DNA of 32,857 nt from positions 1 to 32,857 of the forward strand of contig CALHNS010000067.1 of NCBI GenBank assembly GCA_938035125.1. Reading direction: 5' to 3'. Made by a program: the position numbers and the translations under genes. Within the stretch, counting starts at the first letter, position 1, and the number at the start of each line of letters is the position of its first letter. The notes beneath the pieces were generated by a model. That model did not search any database. It saw only the letters and a program-made list of their open reading frames with translations, and was not told the DNA's origin. Shown in pieces: positions 24,096 through 31,978 of the stretch. This DNA comes from an uncultured Granulosicoccaceae bacterium (GTDB lineage: Bacteria; Pseudomonadota; Gammaproteobacteria; Granulosicoccales; Granulosicoccaceae).

Positions 24096-25073
24096 TTACT
24101 CAATGAAAGATGTATCAACTACTGCGCTGTAGTCTTCCAATGCAGGCGCATCATCAGATGCAAATGCATTACCAACAATACCGATAGCCGCTTCAGCTAA
24201 ACCACCAGGTGCGAAGAAAGTAGATACTTGCTCTTCGTTAGTTGGGAAGCCCATGTCAGCCATTTGGTTCAACGTGGTTTCTTCGTCCATGCCAGATTCA
24301 GCAGAGATTACGCTTAGCTTGCTTTGATCTGCAGCGAAAGCTTTGTTGATTTCATCGGTTACTGCCATGAAAGCACGAACAATATCAGGCTCTTCAGAAG
24401 CAAATTTTTCAGTAACAGATACTACGTCAAAGCTTACGATGCCAGCATCGTTCGCCGCAGCGTCACTTAACAGAGCTGTACCTGATTCTTTTGCTTTCTT
24501 GATTGAATCACCGCCGAACAAGCAAGCCATTTCAACATTGCCTTCAGCCAATGAAACCGCGCCGTCAGCAGGTACTTGGTCAACGATAGTGATCGCATCA
24601 AGATCAACGTCTAGTGCGCGCATTTGCATACGGAAAGAGTAATCAGCCATTGTGCCTAAAGGAACAGCGACCGTTTTGCCTTCTAATTCAGACGCGTTGT
24701 CTGCTGTGATGCCTGCGCCGTTTGCAACGATGCATGGGTTAGCAGGATAAGTTACCGCGATGCCGACCATCTTGATTGGCGCGTTTGAATTAACACCTAA
24801 GATGAAAGGTGCAAGACCTTGGCTGTATGAGATGTCGATGTCGCCAGAAAGCATGGCTTCTGTCATCTGAGTACCAGCGTCGAAGTTAGTCCAGTTAACC
24901 GGAACACCCAGCGCATCTTCGTAAGCTTTTTCAGCTTTAGCGATTAGGTTAGGTGTTGCCCACTCAAGGAAGAACGCAACGTTCACTTCTTCAGCTGCCT
25001 GTGCAGGCATGCTGCTAGCCGCTGCAAGACTTGCAGCGCCCAAAGCGATTTTAATAGATTTCGAAAGGGTCAT
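24096..25073 (-). CDS. taurine/sulfonate-type ABC transporter periplasmic binding protein (orphan)
   Basis: A 325-residue TauA/SsuA-like solute-binding protein. A Sec signal peptide ends near AQA-AEE (residue 27). The mature protein begins VNVAFFLEWATPNLIAKAEK and contains the fold landmark LEGKTVAVPLGTMADY. Such proteins bind taurine, alkanesulfonates, nitrate or similar small anions. No permease or ATPase gene is next to it, so its transporter must be elsewhere or it is shared. A GGAG site seven bases before the ATG and repeated use of a few preferred codons suggest strong expression. It is divergent from the FAD oxidase at 25388. TauA is the best guess, not certain. Confidence 0.8.
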   Translation of the reverse strand: MTLSKSIKIALGAASLAAASSMPAQAAEEVNVAFFLEWATPNLIAKAEKAYEDALGVPVNWTNFDAGTQMTEAMLSGDIDISYSQGLAPFILGVNSNAPIKMVGIAVTYPANPCIVANGAGITADNASELEGKTVAVPLGTMADYSFRMQMRALDVDLDAITIVDQVPADGAVSLAEGNVEMACLFGGDSIKKAKESGTALLSDAAANDAGIVSFDVVSVTEKFASEEPDIVRAFMAVTDEINKAFAADQSKLSVISAESGMDEETTLNQMADMGFPTNEEQVSTFFAPGGLAEAAIGIVGNAFASDDAPALEDYSAVVDTSFIE

Positions 25074-25387
25074 TCTTTAGCTCCAATGTCGGCTCTTTTG
25101 AAATGAGCCTTATAAAGTGATGATGCAATTGACATCTGTTCTGCCATTACCCGGTCGATTATCCTTAATTCACGACTGCTTTTCAATTGCGGAATACCAA
25201 TTTCGTGCGACAAATAACCGAGATAACGCGGCAGAGCGTGAACTGTGCAACACGGTTACTATAGGAATCCATAGTATTCGGGCCAAGGCAAGGCCTGAGA
25301 AGGCGAATTGGCGACATTTCACACAGTATTGAGTCGATCGCTGAGATTCGGCTAGGACCAAGCAATGAGTCACATAGAGAACGAAAC
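25074..25387. other. divergent intergenic region, no gene seen
   Basis: This is 314 bp between the divergent binding-protein gene and the FAD oxidase gene. Small reading frames cross it on both strands, but none has a ribosome site or recognisable protein. It must hold both promoters; I could not place a convincing -35/-10 pair. It contains the inverted repeat at 25257-25276 and a GGCC-AAGGCAA-GGCC element shortly after it. Confidence 0.5.
25257..25276. promoter_or_regulatory. inverted repeat, possible operator
   Basis: TACTAT-AGGAATCC-ATAGTA has perfect 6-bp arms, and the centre continues as a near-palindrome (AGG-AAT-CC). It lies about 110 bp upstream of the FAD oxidase and 180 bp upstream of the binding-protein gene, in a shared control region. 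No regulator gene is adjacent. Confidence 0.3.
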
Positions 25388-26692
25388 ATGACGCAATACC
25401 CCATTGATGGTTTTAAGCATTCGCTGTGGTTCGACACCGCGGTGGAGGCTCCACGTACCCAAAGCCTTTCAGAGGAGCTTAAAGCCGATGTCTTAGTCGT
25501 GGGTGCTGGCATTACGGGGCTTAATGCAGCCATTGAGCTAGCTGAGAACGGAACAAACGTAGTGGTGTTAGAAGCAGGTGTTGTCGGGGGTGGGGCCTCC
25601 GGGCGGAATGGTGGGCAGGTAAATCTTGGGTTAAATCTAAGCCCAGATGAGCTTGTCAAACACTATGGGCAAAAAGCGGCTGAGCCACTGATTCAAGCCA
25701 TATGCCGAACGCCTGCCACTGTGTTCGATCGCATTCGTGCCAAGGGTATTGATTGCGATGCTGAACAAAATGGCTGGATACAGGGCGCTGTCACCGAAAA
25801 GAGAATGGCTGCACAAGTCAGTTTGGCTGAAGAATTTTCGCGTCATGGTCTTACCATTGACGTTCTAGATAAAGCCGATATTGATAAACGCACCGGTTCG
25901 ACGCGTTACACGGGTGGGTTATTTGTTGAACAAGCCGGATCGATTCAACCCTTGTCGTACACACGAGAGCTTGCCCGTGTTGCCATTGAAGCGGGTGTGA
26001 AAATATTTACGCACTCGGCTGTGCAAACGTTAAAGAAGTCTTCTGCCAACGGGGGTTGGGTTGTTAGCACTGGAATTGGCGGCGTACGCTGCGATAAGGT
26101 GTTGATCTGCACTAATGGCTACACCGATAAAACGGTATCGGGGCTGGCTAAAAAAGTGGTGCCCGCTCGCAGCATTCAAGTGGCCACAGAGCCTTTGTCA
26201 AAAGAGCTGCAATCAAAAATCTTACCGCACAGAACTACGCTGGTGGATAAACGGCGCATGATTCTTTATGGCCGTTATGATCGCAACGGACGTTTAACCA
26301 TGGGTGATCATGGCCCCATGCGCGATGCGTTTTGTCTTGATGATTTTAAAGATGTAAAACAACGCGCCATTGAGGTGTTTCCAGAACTTGAATCGGTGCG
26401 TTGGGACTATCATTGGGGTGGCCGATTAGCCATCACCAAAGATAGCTTACCGTTTCTATTTGCCGCTGCCCCCGATTTACTGGTGGGGATGGGTTATAAC
26501 GGCCGCGGTGTGGGTATGGGCACTATGTTAGGACTGGCTATGGCCAGTAAATTATTGGGTAGGGATTCAACATCGGCGTTTATGCCAGTAACCACACCCA
26601 ATGAATATATATTCCATGCCTTTCATGAATTGGGTGCCGAAGTGGTTATCCGTTGGGAGCAATTTATGGATCGATTAGAAACACGTGCGTAA
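25388..26692 (+). CDS. FAD-dependent amine oxidoreductase, PuuB-like (DAO family)
   Basis: A 434-residue flavoprotein of the D-amino-acid-oxidase superfamily. The Rossmann ADP-binding site is VVGAGITGLNAAIELAENG (37-55), with the acidic ribose ligand E62. GGASGRNGGQVNLGLNLSPDEL follows, the segment typical of gamma-glutamylputrescine oxidase (PuuB). The FAD-binding C-terminus reads WGGRLAITKDSLPFLF and GYNGRGVGMGTMLG. PuuB oxidises gamma-glutamylputrescine to an aldehyde plus ammonia and hydrogen peroxide; related proteins act on other N-substituted amines or amino acids. No puuA, puuC or puuD gene is nearby, so the true substrate is open. It precedes the enoyl-CoA hydratase gene by 18 bp, probably in one operon. 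Confidence 0.85.
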   Translation: MTQYPIDGFKHSLWFDTAVEAPRTQSLSEELKADVLVVGAGITGLNAAIELAENGTNVVVLEAGVVGGGASGRNGGQVNLGLNLSPDELVKHYGQKAAEPLIQAICRTPATVFDRIRAKGIDCDAEQNGWIQGAVTEKRMAAQVSLAEEFSRHGLTIDVLDKADIDKRTGSTRYTGGLFVEQAGSIQPLSYTRELARVAIEAGVKIFTHSAVQTLKKSSANGGWVVSTGIGGVRCDKVLICTNGYTDKTVSGLAKKVVPARSIQVATEPLSKELQSKILPHRTTLVDKRRMILYGRYDRNGRLTMGDHGPMRDAFCLDDFKDVKQRAIEVFPELESVRWDYHWGGRLAITKDSLPFLFAAAPDLLVGMGYNGRGVGMGTMLGLAMASKLLGRDSTSAFMPVTTPNEYIFHAFHELGAEVVIRWEQFMDRLETRA

Positions 26693-26710
26693 CCCATCGA
26701 GATTTTTATC

Positions 26711-27508
26711 ATGAACGCTGATCAATACGAAACTCTGGAAGTAAAGCATCCCACCGAGCACGTGTTGCAAGTACGGCTGAATCGGCCGTTTGCATCGAAT
26801 GCCTTCAATACCCAAATGGCAGAGGAATTAACCGATTGTTTTGAGTATTTAGCGACTTTGCCTGAGCACACACGTGTGGTGGTGCTCACCGGTAAAGGGA
26901 CACGAGCATTCTGTGCTGGCGGTGACTTAAAAGAGCGCCATGGCATGAGTGATGAAGCGTGGTTTGCACAACATCGAACCTATGAACGCATGGTGCGCGC
27001 TATATTGGGGTGCCCGCTACCGATAATTGCTGCGGTAAACGGAGCCGCATTTGGTGGCGGTTGTGAGTTAGTGGCTGCTGCAGATTTTGCCTACGCAGCA
27101 AGAACGGCCGTATTTGCACAAACCGAAACGCGGCTGGGCATCATGCCAGGTGCAGGCGGTACGCAGTGTTTGCCTCGTGCCATCGGCACCCGACGCGCTC
27201 AGGAATTGATTCTCTCGGGCCGACGTTTCACTGCAGAAGAGGCACACGACTGGGGGCTCGTGAACGATGTACTGGAACCAAACGAGGTGTTACCGCATTC
27301 GTTAAGTATGGCAACCACCATTGCATCGAACGCACCTATTGCTGTGCGCCAAGCAAAGTTAGCGGTAAGCCGAGGGATGGATATGTCGTTAGCCAATGGG
27401 TTGGGTTTAGAGATTGAAGCCTATAACCGATTGGTGCCAACTGATGATAGACGCGAAGGAATCTCGTCGTTCAATGAACGACGAGACCCAAAATTTCGCG
27501 GGTGCTAA
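26711..27508 (+). CDS. enoyl-CoA hydratase/isomerase family protein
   Basis: A 265-residue crotonase-fold protein. Oxyanion-hole segments are FCAGGDLKER (68-77) and NGAAFGGGCEL (110-120). Both catalytic glutamates of true hydratases are present: E119 (GGGCE) and E139 (AQTETRLGIMPGAGGTQ). Hydration of a trans-2-enoyl-CoA is therefore plausible rather than a diverged crotonase activity. The early segment FASNAFNTQMAEEL is close to methylglutaconyl-CoA- and short-chain-type hydratases, but the chain cannot be assigned. It is probably co-transcribed with the FAD oxidase. Its stop overlaps the convergent SDR gene's stop by 4 bp. Confidence 0.88.
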   Translation: MNADQYETLEVKHPTEHVLQVRLNRPFASNAFNTQMAEELTDCFEYLATLPEHTRVVVLTGKGTRAFCAGGDLKERHGMSDEAWFAQHRTYERMVRAILGCPLPIIAAVNGAAFGGGCELVAAADFAYAARTAVFAQTETRLGIMPGAGGTQCLPRAIGTRRAQELILSGRRFTAEEAHDWGLVNDVLEPNEVLPHSLSMATTIASNAPIAVRQAKLAVSRGMDMSLANGLGLEIEAYNRLVPTDDRREGISSFNERRDPKFRGC

Positions 27509-28275
27509 AGACGAAGGCCGCCATCAATCTCTAACACGCGCCCGGTAAAAAAATCGTTCTCTACTAAGTAATGAACGGTGTGAGCGATTTCTTGAACCTC
27601 GCCCACTCGACCCAGGGGCACAAATTTAAGCATGCGCTCTAATGCTTCAGGTTTCATCGAAGCCACCATGTCGGTGCCGAACACACCTGGAGCAATGGCT
27701 GCTACGCGAATGTTATGTTTAGCCAGCTCTTTTGCCCAAGTGACCGTTAGGGCTGCAACGCCTGCTTTTGCAGCAGCGTAATTGGATTGACCCATGTTAC
27801 CGGCGCGACTGACGCTGGATAGATTGATAATGACACCGCCATTGCCTTCTTGCACCATGTGTTTGGCGGCTTCTCGCCCGCACAAAAACACACCGGTTAA
27901 ATTGACATCGATTACGGCCTGCCATTGGGCAAGCGATAGGGTGTCGATAAGGTCAGTTGGGTTGTCACGATGGGTTTTAACTAACATGCCATCACGAAGA
28001 ATGCCTGCATTATTCACCAACGCATGAATGCTGCCATGGGTTTTTTTAATGGATTCAAAAGCGGCCACCACGCTGGCCTCATCGGACACATTGGCGTTGT
28101 GCCAACTGTGGCCTTTGGCGTGAGGGGTCAGAGCATTGTGTGCTTTTTCTAATGCCTCATCGTTTAAATCTATCAATGCCACTCGACCTCCAGCGTCGGC
28201 AATAGAGGAGGCGATAGCAAAGCCTAAGCCTTGAGCTGCTCCTGTTACAACGAAGGTGTGGTTTTTGATGTCCAT
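27505..28275 (-). CDS. short-chain dehydrogenase/reductase (classical SDR)
   Basis: A 256-residue NAD(P)-dependent oxidoreductase. The cofactor motif TGAAQGLG is at 11-18 and NNAG at 88-91. The catalytic triad is S153, Y166 and K170 (NLSSVSRAGNMGQSNYAAAK). D37 after the second strand (ALIDLND) favours NAD over NADP. The fold resembles FabG and 3-hydroxyacyl-CoA dehydrogenases, which would fit next to an enoyl-CoA hydratase. AAGGGCG lies upstream of the ATG. It is divergent from the thioesterase gene (54 bp) and convergent with the hydratase, whose last bases it overlaps. Confidence 0.88.
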   Translation of the reverse strand: MDIKNHTFVVTGAAQGLGFAIASSIADAGGRVALIDLNDEALEKAHNALTPHAKGHSWHNANVSDEASVVAAFESIKKTHGSIHALVNNAGILRDGMLVKTHRDNPTDLIDTLSLAQWQAVIDVNLTGVFLCGREAAKHMVQEGNGGVIINLSSVSRAGNMGQSNYAAAKAGVAALTVTWAKELAKHNIRVAAIAPGVFGTDMVASMKPEALERMLKFVPLGRVGEVQEIAHTVHYLVENDFFTGRVLEIDGGLRL

Positions 28276-28329
28276 CTTATTCGCCCTTGAAAAATTGCTG
28301 AACGCTGAAAGTCAGTTAAGCTAACCATT

Positions 28330-28839
28330 ATGGATGAATCTAACCCACGTAGCGAGAAAGAGCAGCACCAACTCACCGAATCGATGACCGATTTGTTTGA
28401 ACATCGTATTTGCTTCAATGAGCACTTGGGGCTGAAGGTGATCGATTTATGGACAGAGTCTGTATCGGTTGCCTTTGACATGCAACCGCAGTTTGTGGGT
28501 CACTATCTTTACGGCAGGTTACATGGTGGGGTGATATCCAGCGTGTTGGATACCACCGGTGGGCTTGCGGTGATGGCGGCCATTGGCAAAAAATACCCCA
28601 GTGAGTCGTGTTTACAAATTATGCAGCGCTTTGCTTATCTTGGCACCTTAGACATGCGCGTAGATTACATTCGTCAAGGGCAAGGTACGCGGTTTGTGGC
28701 AGATTCTGAAGTGGTTCGCCTGGGCGGGCGCATTGCCACAACGCGGATGAATTTATTTAACGAGAAGGGCACCTTAATCGCAACCGGCAATGCCGCTTAT
28801 ATGGTTGCTGGGCCAAGCTCTGACAATTCTGCCAAATAA
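28330..28839 (+). CDS. yigI: acyl-CoA thioesterase, YigI-like hotdog fold
   Basis: A 169-residue hotdog-fold protein close to E. coli YigI, a medium/long-chain acyl-CoA thioesterase. The HGG helix motif appears as LHGGVISSVLDTTGGLAV (catalytic Asp in the VLD segment). The C-terminal part GTLDMRVDYIRQGQGTRFVA is diagnostic for the group, as is the final NAAYMVAG. It would hydrolyse an acyl-CoA and release free acid and CoA in the cytosol. Its last codons and stop are inside a short degenerate tandem repeat (28819-28861). The Shine-Dalgarno is weak. Confidence 0.82.
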   Translation: MDESNPRSEKEQHQLTESMTDLFEHRICFNEHLGLKVIDLWTESVSVAFDMQPQFVGHYLYGRLHGGVISSVLDTTGGLAVMAAIGKKYPSESCLQIMQRFAYLGTLDMRVDYIRQGQGTRFVADSEVVRLGGRIATTRMNLFNEKGTLIATGNAAYMVAGPSSDNSAK

Positions 28840-28861
28840 GTCTGCCAATGATTCTGTCAAT
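28819..28861. repeat. four degenerate 9-bp repeats across a stop codon
   Basis: TCTGACAAT, TCTGCCAAA, TCTGCCAAT and TCTGTCAAT lie at 28819-28827, 28828-28836, 28841-28849 and 28853-28861. The first two code for the C-terminal SDNSAK of the thioesterase and the last two are beyond the TAA (28837-28839). This looks like slippage expansion that set the present end of the protein. Confidence 0.6.
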
Positions 28862-28924
28862 CGCCGTGCGAACGATAGCCCAACGAAAACACTCTAAATA
28901 AGGTTTACCACTCAGTTTGCCATC

Positions 28925-29935
28925 ATGAATGAACGCACTCAATTCAAAGCCCTTCTGGCCCCGTATTTCCATGCGCTATATCAAGGCGATCATTCCACGG
29001 CAGCGAATGAATTAATGAACGTGTGCGCACCGGACACCGCGTTTCATTTGTCTCATCCTTTTGGCGATTTTGTTGGTGCAACGGCATGGAACACTGGACC
29101 GATGCACCAATTGTTTAACGCATTTCCCGATCTAGAACGACGAGATTTTATCGTGATGGCTGGACGCACCCAAGGCGGTGATGCGTGGGTGGGCACCGCC
29201 GGTTATTACCAAGGTACGTACACAAAACCGTTATTAGGCATTCCTGCCACCGGTCGTATCACAGGGTTTCGATACCATGAGTACTATCGTATTGAAAGCG
29301 GTTCGGTGGTGGAATTTCAAGGCATTTGGGATATCCCTGAATTGATGCACAACGCGAATGCATGGCCTATGGGGCCATCATTAGGTGTTGCGGGCAATGT
29401 GCCAGGGCCTGCATTGCAAGATGGTTTAGTGGTATCAAGCGATTCTGAAACGGTGTCGAATGTAAGCACGGATGTCGTTATGCAGATGTTAATTCATATG
29501 GGTAAACATCCTAAGCAGCCGGTTGAAGCCATGCAGTTGGAATCGTTTTGGCATCCTCACTTTAATTGGTACGGGCCAGCAGGCATTGGCACAATGCGAG
29601 GGATAAAAGGTTTTCGTCATGATCACCAAATACCTTTTTTAAATGCCATGCCCGATCGTCAAGGCGGCTATGCCGGGGAAACTTATTTTTGGGGAGATGA
29701 AAATTACGTGGGTGTTACCGCCTGGCCTGGCATGCGCATGACGTACACCGGTGATGGTTGGTTAGGGATTGTGCCTACGCAAAAAGAAATTACCATGCGC
29801 AGCTTAGATTTTTGGCGCATTGAAAACGGGTTAATACGAGAGAACTGGGTGTTGGTGGATTTGTTGGATGTGTGGCATCAGTTGGGAGTGGATGTATTGG
29901 CTCGCATGAAACAATTAAACTGCCCCAGTGGATAA
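28925..29935 (+). CDS. tandem NTF2/SnoaL-like protein
   Basis: A 336-residue protein made of two alpha+beta NTF2-like (SnoaL/ester-cyclase type) modules, about 1-145 and 175-330. In the first, DTAFHLSHPFGDFVGATAWN and IPATGRITGFRYHEYYRIESGSVVEFQGIWDIPELMHN match SnoaL-like cyclases or dehydratases. The second repeats the pattern: HPHFNWYGPAGIGTMRGIKGF, then MRSLDFWRIENGLIRENWVLVDLLDVWHQLG. His/Asp-rich pockets are typical of this fold, which can catalyse cyclisation, dehydration or isomerisation or simply bind ligands. The substrate is unknown. It lies downstream of the thioesterase (85-bp gap) and may share its transcript. Confidence 0.75.
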   Translation: MNERTQFKALLAPYFHALYQGDHSTAANELMNVCAPDTAFHLSHPFGDFVGATAWNTGPMHQLFNAFPDLERRDFIVMAGRTQGGDAWVGTAGYYQGTYTKPLLGIPATGRITGFRYHEYYRIESGSVVEFQGIWDIPELMHNANAWPMGPSLGVAGNVPGPALQDGLVVSSDSETVSNVSTDVVMQMLIHMGKHPKQPVEAMQLESFWHPHFNWYGPAGIGTMRGIKGFRHDHQIPFLNAMPDRQGGYAGETYFWGDENYVGVTAWPGMRMTYTGDGWLGIVPTQKEITMRSLDFWRIENGLIRENWVLVDLLDVWHQLGVDVLARMKQLNCPSG

Positions 29936-29960
29936 CAGAAAAATTCATCGCCAGTGCATC

Positions 29961-30004
29961 GGGACAGTTCTGGGACAGTTCTGGGGCAGTTCCCGGGCAG
30001 TTCT
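29961..30004. repeat. four tandem 11-bp repeats between convergent genes
   Basis: GGGACAGTTCT (29961-29971), GGGACAGTTCT (29972-29982), GGGGCAGTTCC (29983-29993) and CGGGCAGTTCT (29994-30004) fill most of the 69-bp gap between the NTF2-like stop and the fructosamine kinase stop. The array ends exactly next to the latter. The first two copies are identical, the others differ by one to two bases. Confidence 0.85.
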
Positions 30005-30862
30005 TTATGACAACGAAGTAACCGCATCATCGGTTGCCGCTGCATAGTGCCCGCCAAATTTAATAGCGTGCACAATCAGTGGGGCTAATTGCATAAGTGG
30101 AATGCGTTCTTGCCAACCGGCATCTAATGGGTAGGCCTCCTCATAAGCGGCAAAGCAAGTGGAATCGTATCCACCAAACAATCGCATCATCGCTAAATCA
30201 AATTCTCGATGATTCCCGTGTGCAGCTGGATCGATAAGCCAGCTTTGGCCGCGTTTATCGGTAATGCGATTGCCCGCCCACAAATCTCCGTGCACAAGAG
30301 ACGGTGCACTTTCGGGTGGGGCTACATCATGCAATCGATCACATAGGGTATGAAGTTTTCTTACCGTGCTTGCCGATAAGGCGCTTTGCATAACGGCCTT
30401 GTCAATTAAGGGCATTAAGCGGCAATCTCGATAAAAACTTACCCAATCATCGTTTGGCGTATTCGGCACCGCTAAGCTGCCCGTGGTGCGGTTATCAGGA
30501 CGGCCATAGGTGGGAAAGCTGGCTTGATGCAATGCCGCTAATTGCCTTCCCAGCGCTGCTTCACCCGATGTTTGACGCGGGCCTTCTTCAATCCACTCTA
30601 GCGCTAAGCACGGTGGGTGATCTGACACCGTGAGTACATCGGGTATAGGTACGGTGTTCGTTTGTCGAAGCCAAGTAAGCCCTTGGGCTTCTGTGGTAAA
30701 AAAATGTTTGGGTGGGTTCTTATGTGTTTTTACAAACACGGTGCGTTCATTACTGAGTTGTACTTGAAAGCTTTCGGCAAAATCACCGCCGCTAAGGCTG
30801 GTTTGATGAATAATGCTATCGCCTAACGCTTGAGTAAGAGCGGCTTGCCAATCGTTTTGCAT
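30005..30862 (-). CDS. fructosamine kinase family protein
   Basis: A 285-residue protein of the fructosamine-3-kinase/APH-like kinase fold; the length is normal. The catalytic loop is LVHGDLWAGN (HGDxxxxN with general base Asp) and the metal-binding motif is LIDPAAHGNHREFDLAM. The N-terminal lobe has the substrate-family segment LSGGDFAESFQVQLSNERTVFVKTH, with the ATP-binding Lys in VFVKTH. Members phosphorylate sugar-amine adducts (ribulosamines, fructosamines) so they break down, which repairs glycated amines and proteins. It follows the lipoprotein gene at 30941 on the same strand (78 bp). GGAC lies before the ATG. Confidence 0.88.
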   Translation of the reverse strand: MQNDWQAALTQALGDSIIHQTSLSGGDFAESFQVQLSNERTVFVKTHKNPPKHFFTTEAQGLTWLRQTNTVPIPDVLTVSDHPPCLALEWIEEGPRQTSGEAALGRQLAALHQASFPTYGRPDNRTTGSLAVPNTPNDDWVSFYRDCRLMPLIDKAVMQSALSASTVRKLHTLCDRLHDVAPPESAPSLVHGDLWAGNRITDKRGQSWLIDPAAHGNHREFDLAMMRLFGGYDSTCFAAYEEAYPLDAGWQERIPLMQLAPLIVHAIKFGGHYAAATDDAVTSLS

Positions 30863-30940
30863 GCGGGTGTCCTGTCCCCAATATTAAAAGGCGTGGGTTA
30901 CGATGTTACTCGCAGCATACGATATCAAAGCGCTCTAAGG

Positions 30941-31948
30941 TTAAAGTGCACCCAGCGTTTTTAACGCGTCGCTGGCACGATCAAACCACATGCGAGATAC
31001 GATGTTGTCTTTGGGTAAGGTGATCCCCAGTGCATCAATGCCGGTGTGCTTATAGCGAAGGTCTAATAGAATTTCTGTGGCTAAATTTTCATTGCCTAAT
31101 GATTGCAGGGCTAAGGCTTCACTGTAAAGGGCGGTATCGTAATAGGTGGTGTCAGGGTAGCTGCGTCGCAATTGCTGCATGGTTTTTTGCGCTGTGGCGT
31201 AATCTTGTTTATCCATCAATTCGATGTAGCCTTTTAAATACAACGCATCATCGGCTATGTAACTGTCTGAACTGGCCACCATCACTTGATCAATTTCAGC
31301 CAAAGCACCGTTCAAATCGCCCGAGTCACGAGCATTTACGGCGGCTAAATACCCTTTAAAATCTTTTCCATCGCCGTAGGTGTTCGATTCTTTTATTACG
31401 GGGAGTTTTATGGCAGCACGTTGTGCATTGGCATCAACCACTGGCCCTGTTTTGATGTACTCACCGTATTTGTTTGACGCTGCAGGATAATCTTGCCGGC
31501 GCTCAAGCTCTTTGGCTTCGTAGAATTTTTGCTCGTCCTGGTTTTGCTTATCGGTAACTTGCACGATGGTGTCGAAGTCTATCTCGATATCAGCAAACTT
31601 ACGGCCATTGGAAACCGGCTGAAAAGTTACGTTCAAACGAACGGCCTCTGATGGGTTCAGCGTTATGGGGCCATAAAAGTCTGAGGTAAATTCTTCGCGG
31701 TTATCACCAGACACTTCAAATTTATTGATCGGGTAAATATCCCCACCACGATTCACAAGCTCGATGGTTTGTGTACGGGTGGTACCGATGTCAGTGGTTC
31801 CGAAATAATAATTGGATGAATCCACAAACAAGTAACTGCCATTAGGACCAGGGCCTTGAGCTGCGCCGTCTCCGTCACCGCCGCCACAGGCACTGAGCAT
31901 AGATGCTGCAAAAACACTTAACAACATAGACTGCTTGTGAAACTTCAT
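30941..31948 (-). CDS. lipoprotein with Hydin/choice-of-anchor-D-like and TPR-like regions
   Basis: A 335-residue lipoprotein; the lipobox MLSAC gives C21. A Gly-rich tether leads into an immunoglobulin-like segment (about 38-130: NYYFGTTDIGTTRTQTIELVNRG, then DFYGPITLNPSEAVRLNVTFQP), which follows the ASPM-SPD-2-Hydin/choice-of-anchor-D pattern. The remainder (about 138-335) is alpha-helical and TPR-like: ERRQDYPAASNKYGEYIK, DSGDLNGALAEID, KQDYATAQKTMQQLRRSYPDT and LGNENLATEILLDLR. The combination suggests a periplasmic protein-protein docking factor. I do not recognise a named family. A GGGGAT site precedes the ATG. The HAMP membrane protein gene ends 30 bp upstream, so the two are probably one operon. 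Confidence 0.72.
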   Translation of the reverse strand: MKFHKQSMLLSVFAASMLSACGGGDGDGAAQGPGPNGSYLFVDSSNYYFGTTDIGTTRTQTIELVNRGGDIYPINKFEVSGDNREEFTSDFYGPITLNPSEAVRLNVTFQPVSNGRKFADIEIDFDTIVQVTDKQNQDEQKFYEAKELERRQDYPAASNKYGEYIKTGPVVDANAQRAAIKLPVIKESNTYGDGKDFKGYLAAVNARDSGDLNGALAEIDQVMVASSDSYIADDALYLKGYIELMDKQDYATAQKTMQQLRRSYPDTTYYDTALYSEALALQSLGNENLATEILLDLRYKHTGIDALGITLPKDNIVSRMWFDRASDALKTLGAL

Positions 31949-31978
31949 TCGCCGGATATCCCCTAGATAAGTCTTTGC

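Noticed and set aside
25183..25659. 158-codon minus-strand frame across the divergent intergenic region and the oxidase start
   Set aside because: Overlaps the real FAD-binding N-terminus and has Ser/Pro/Thr-rich shadow composition.
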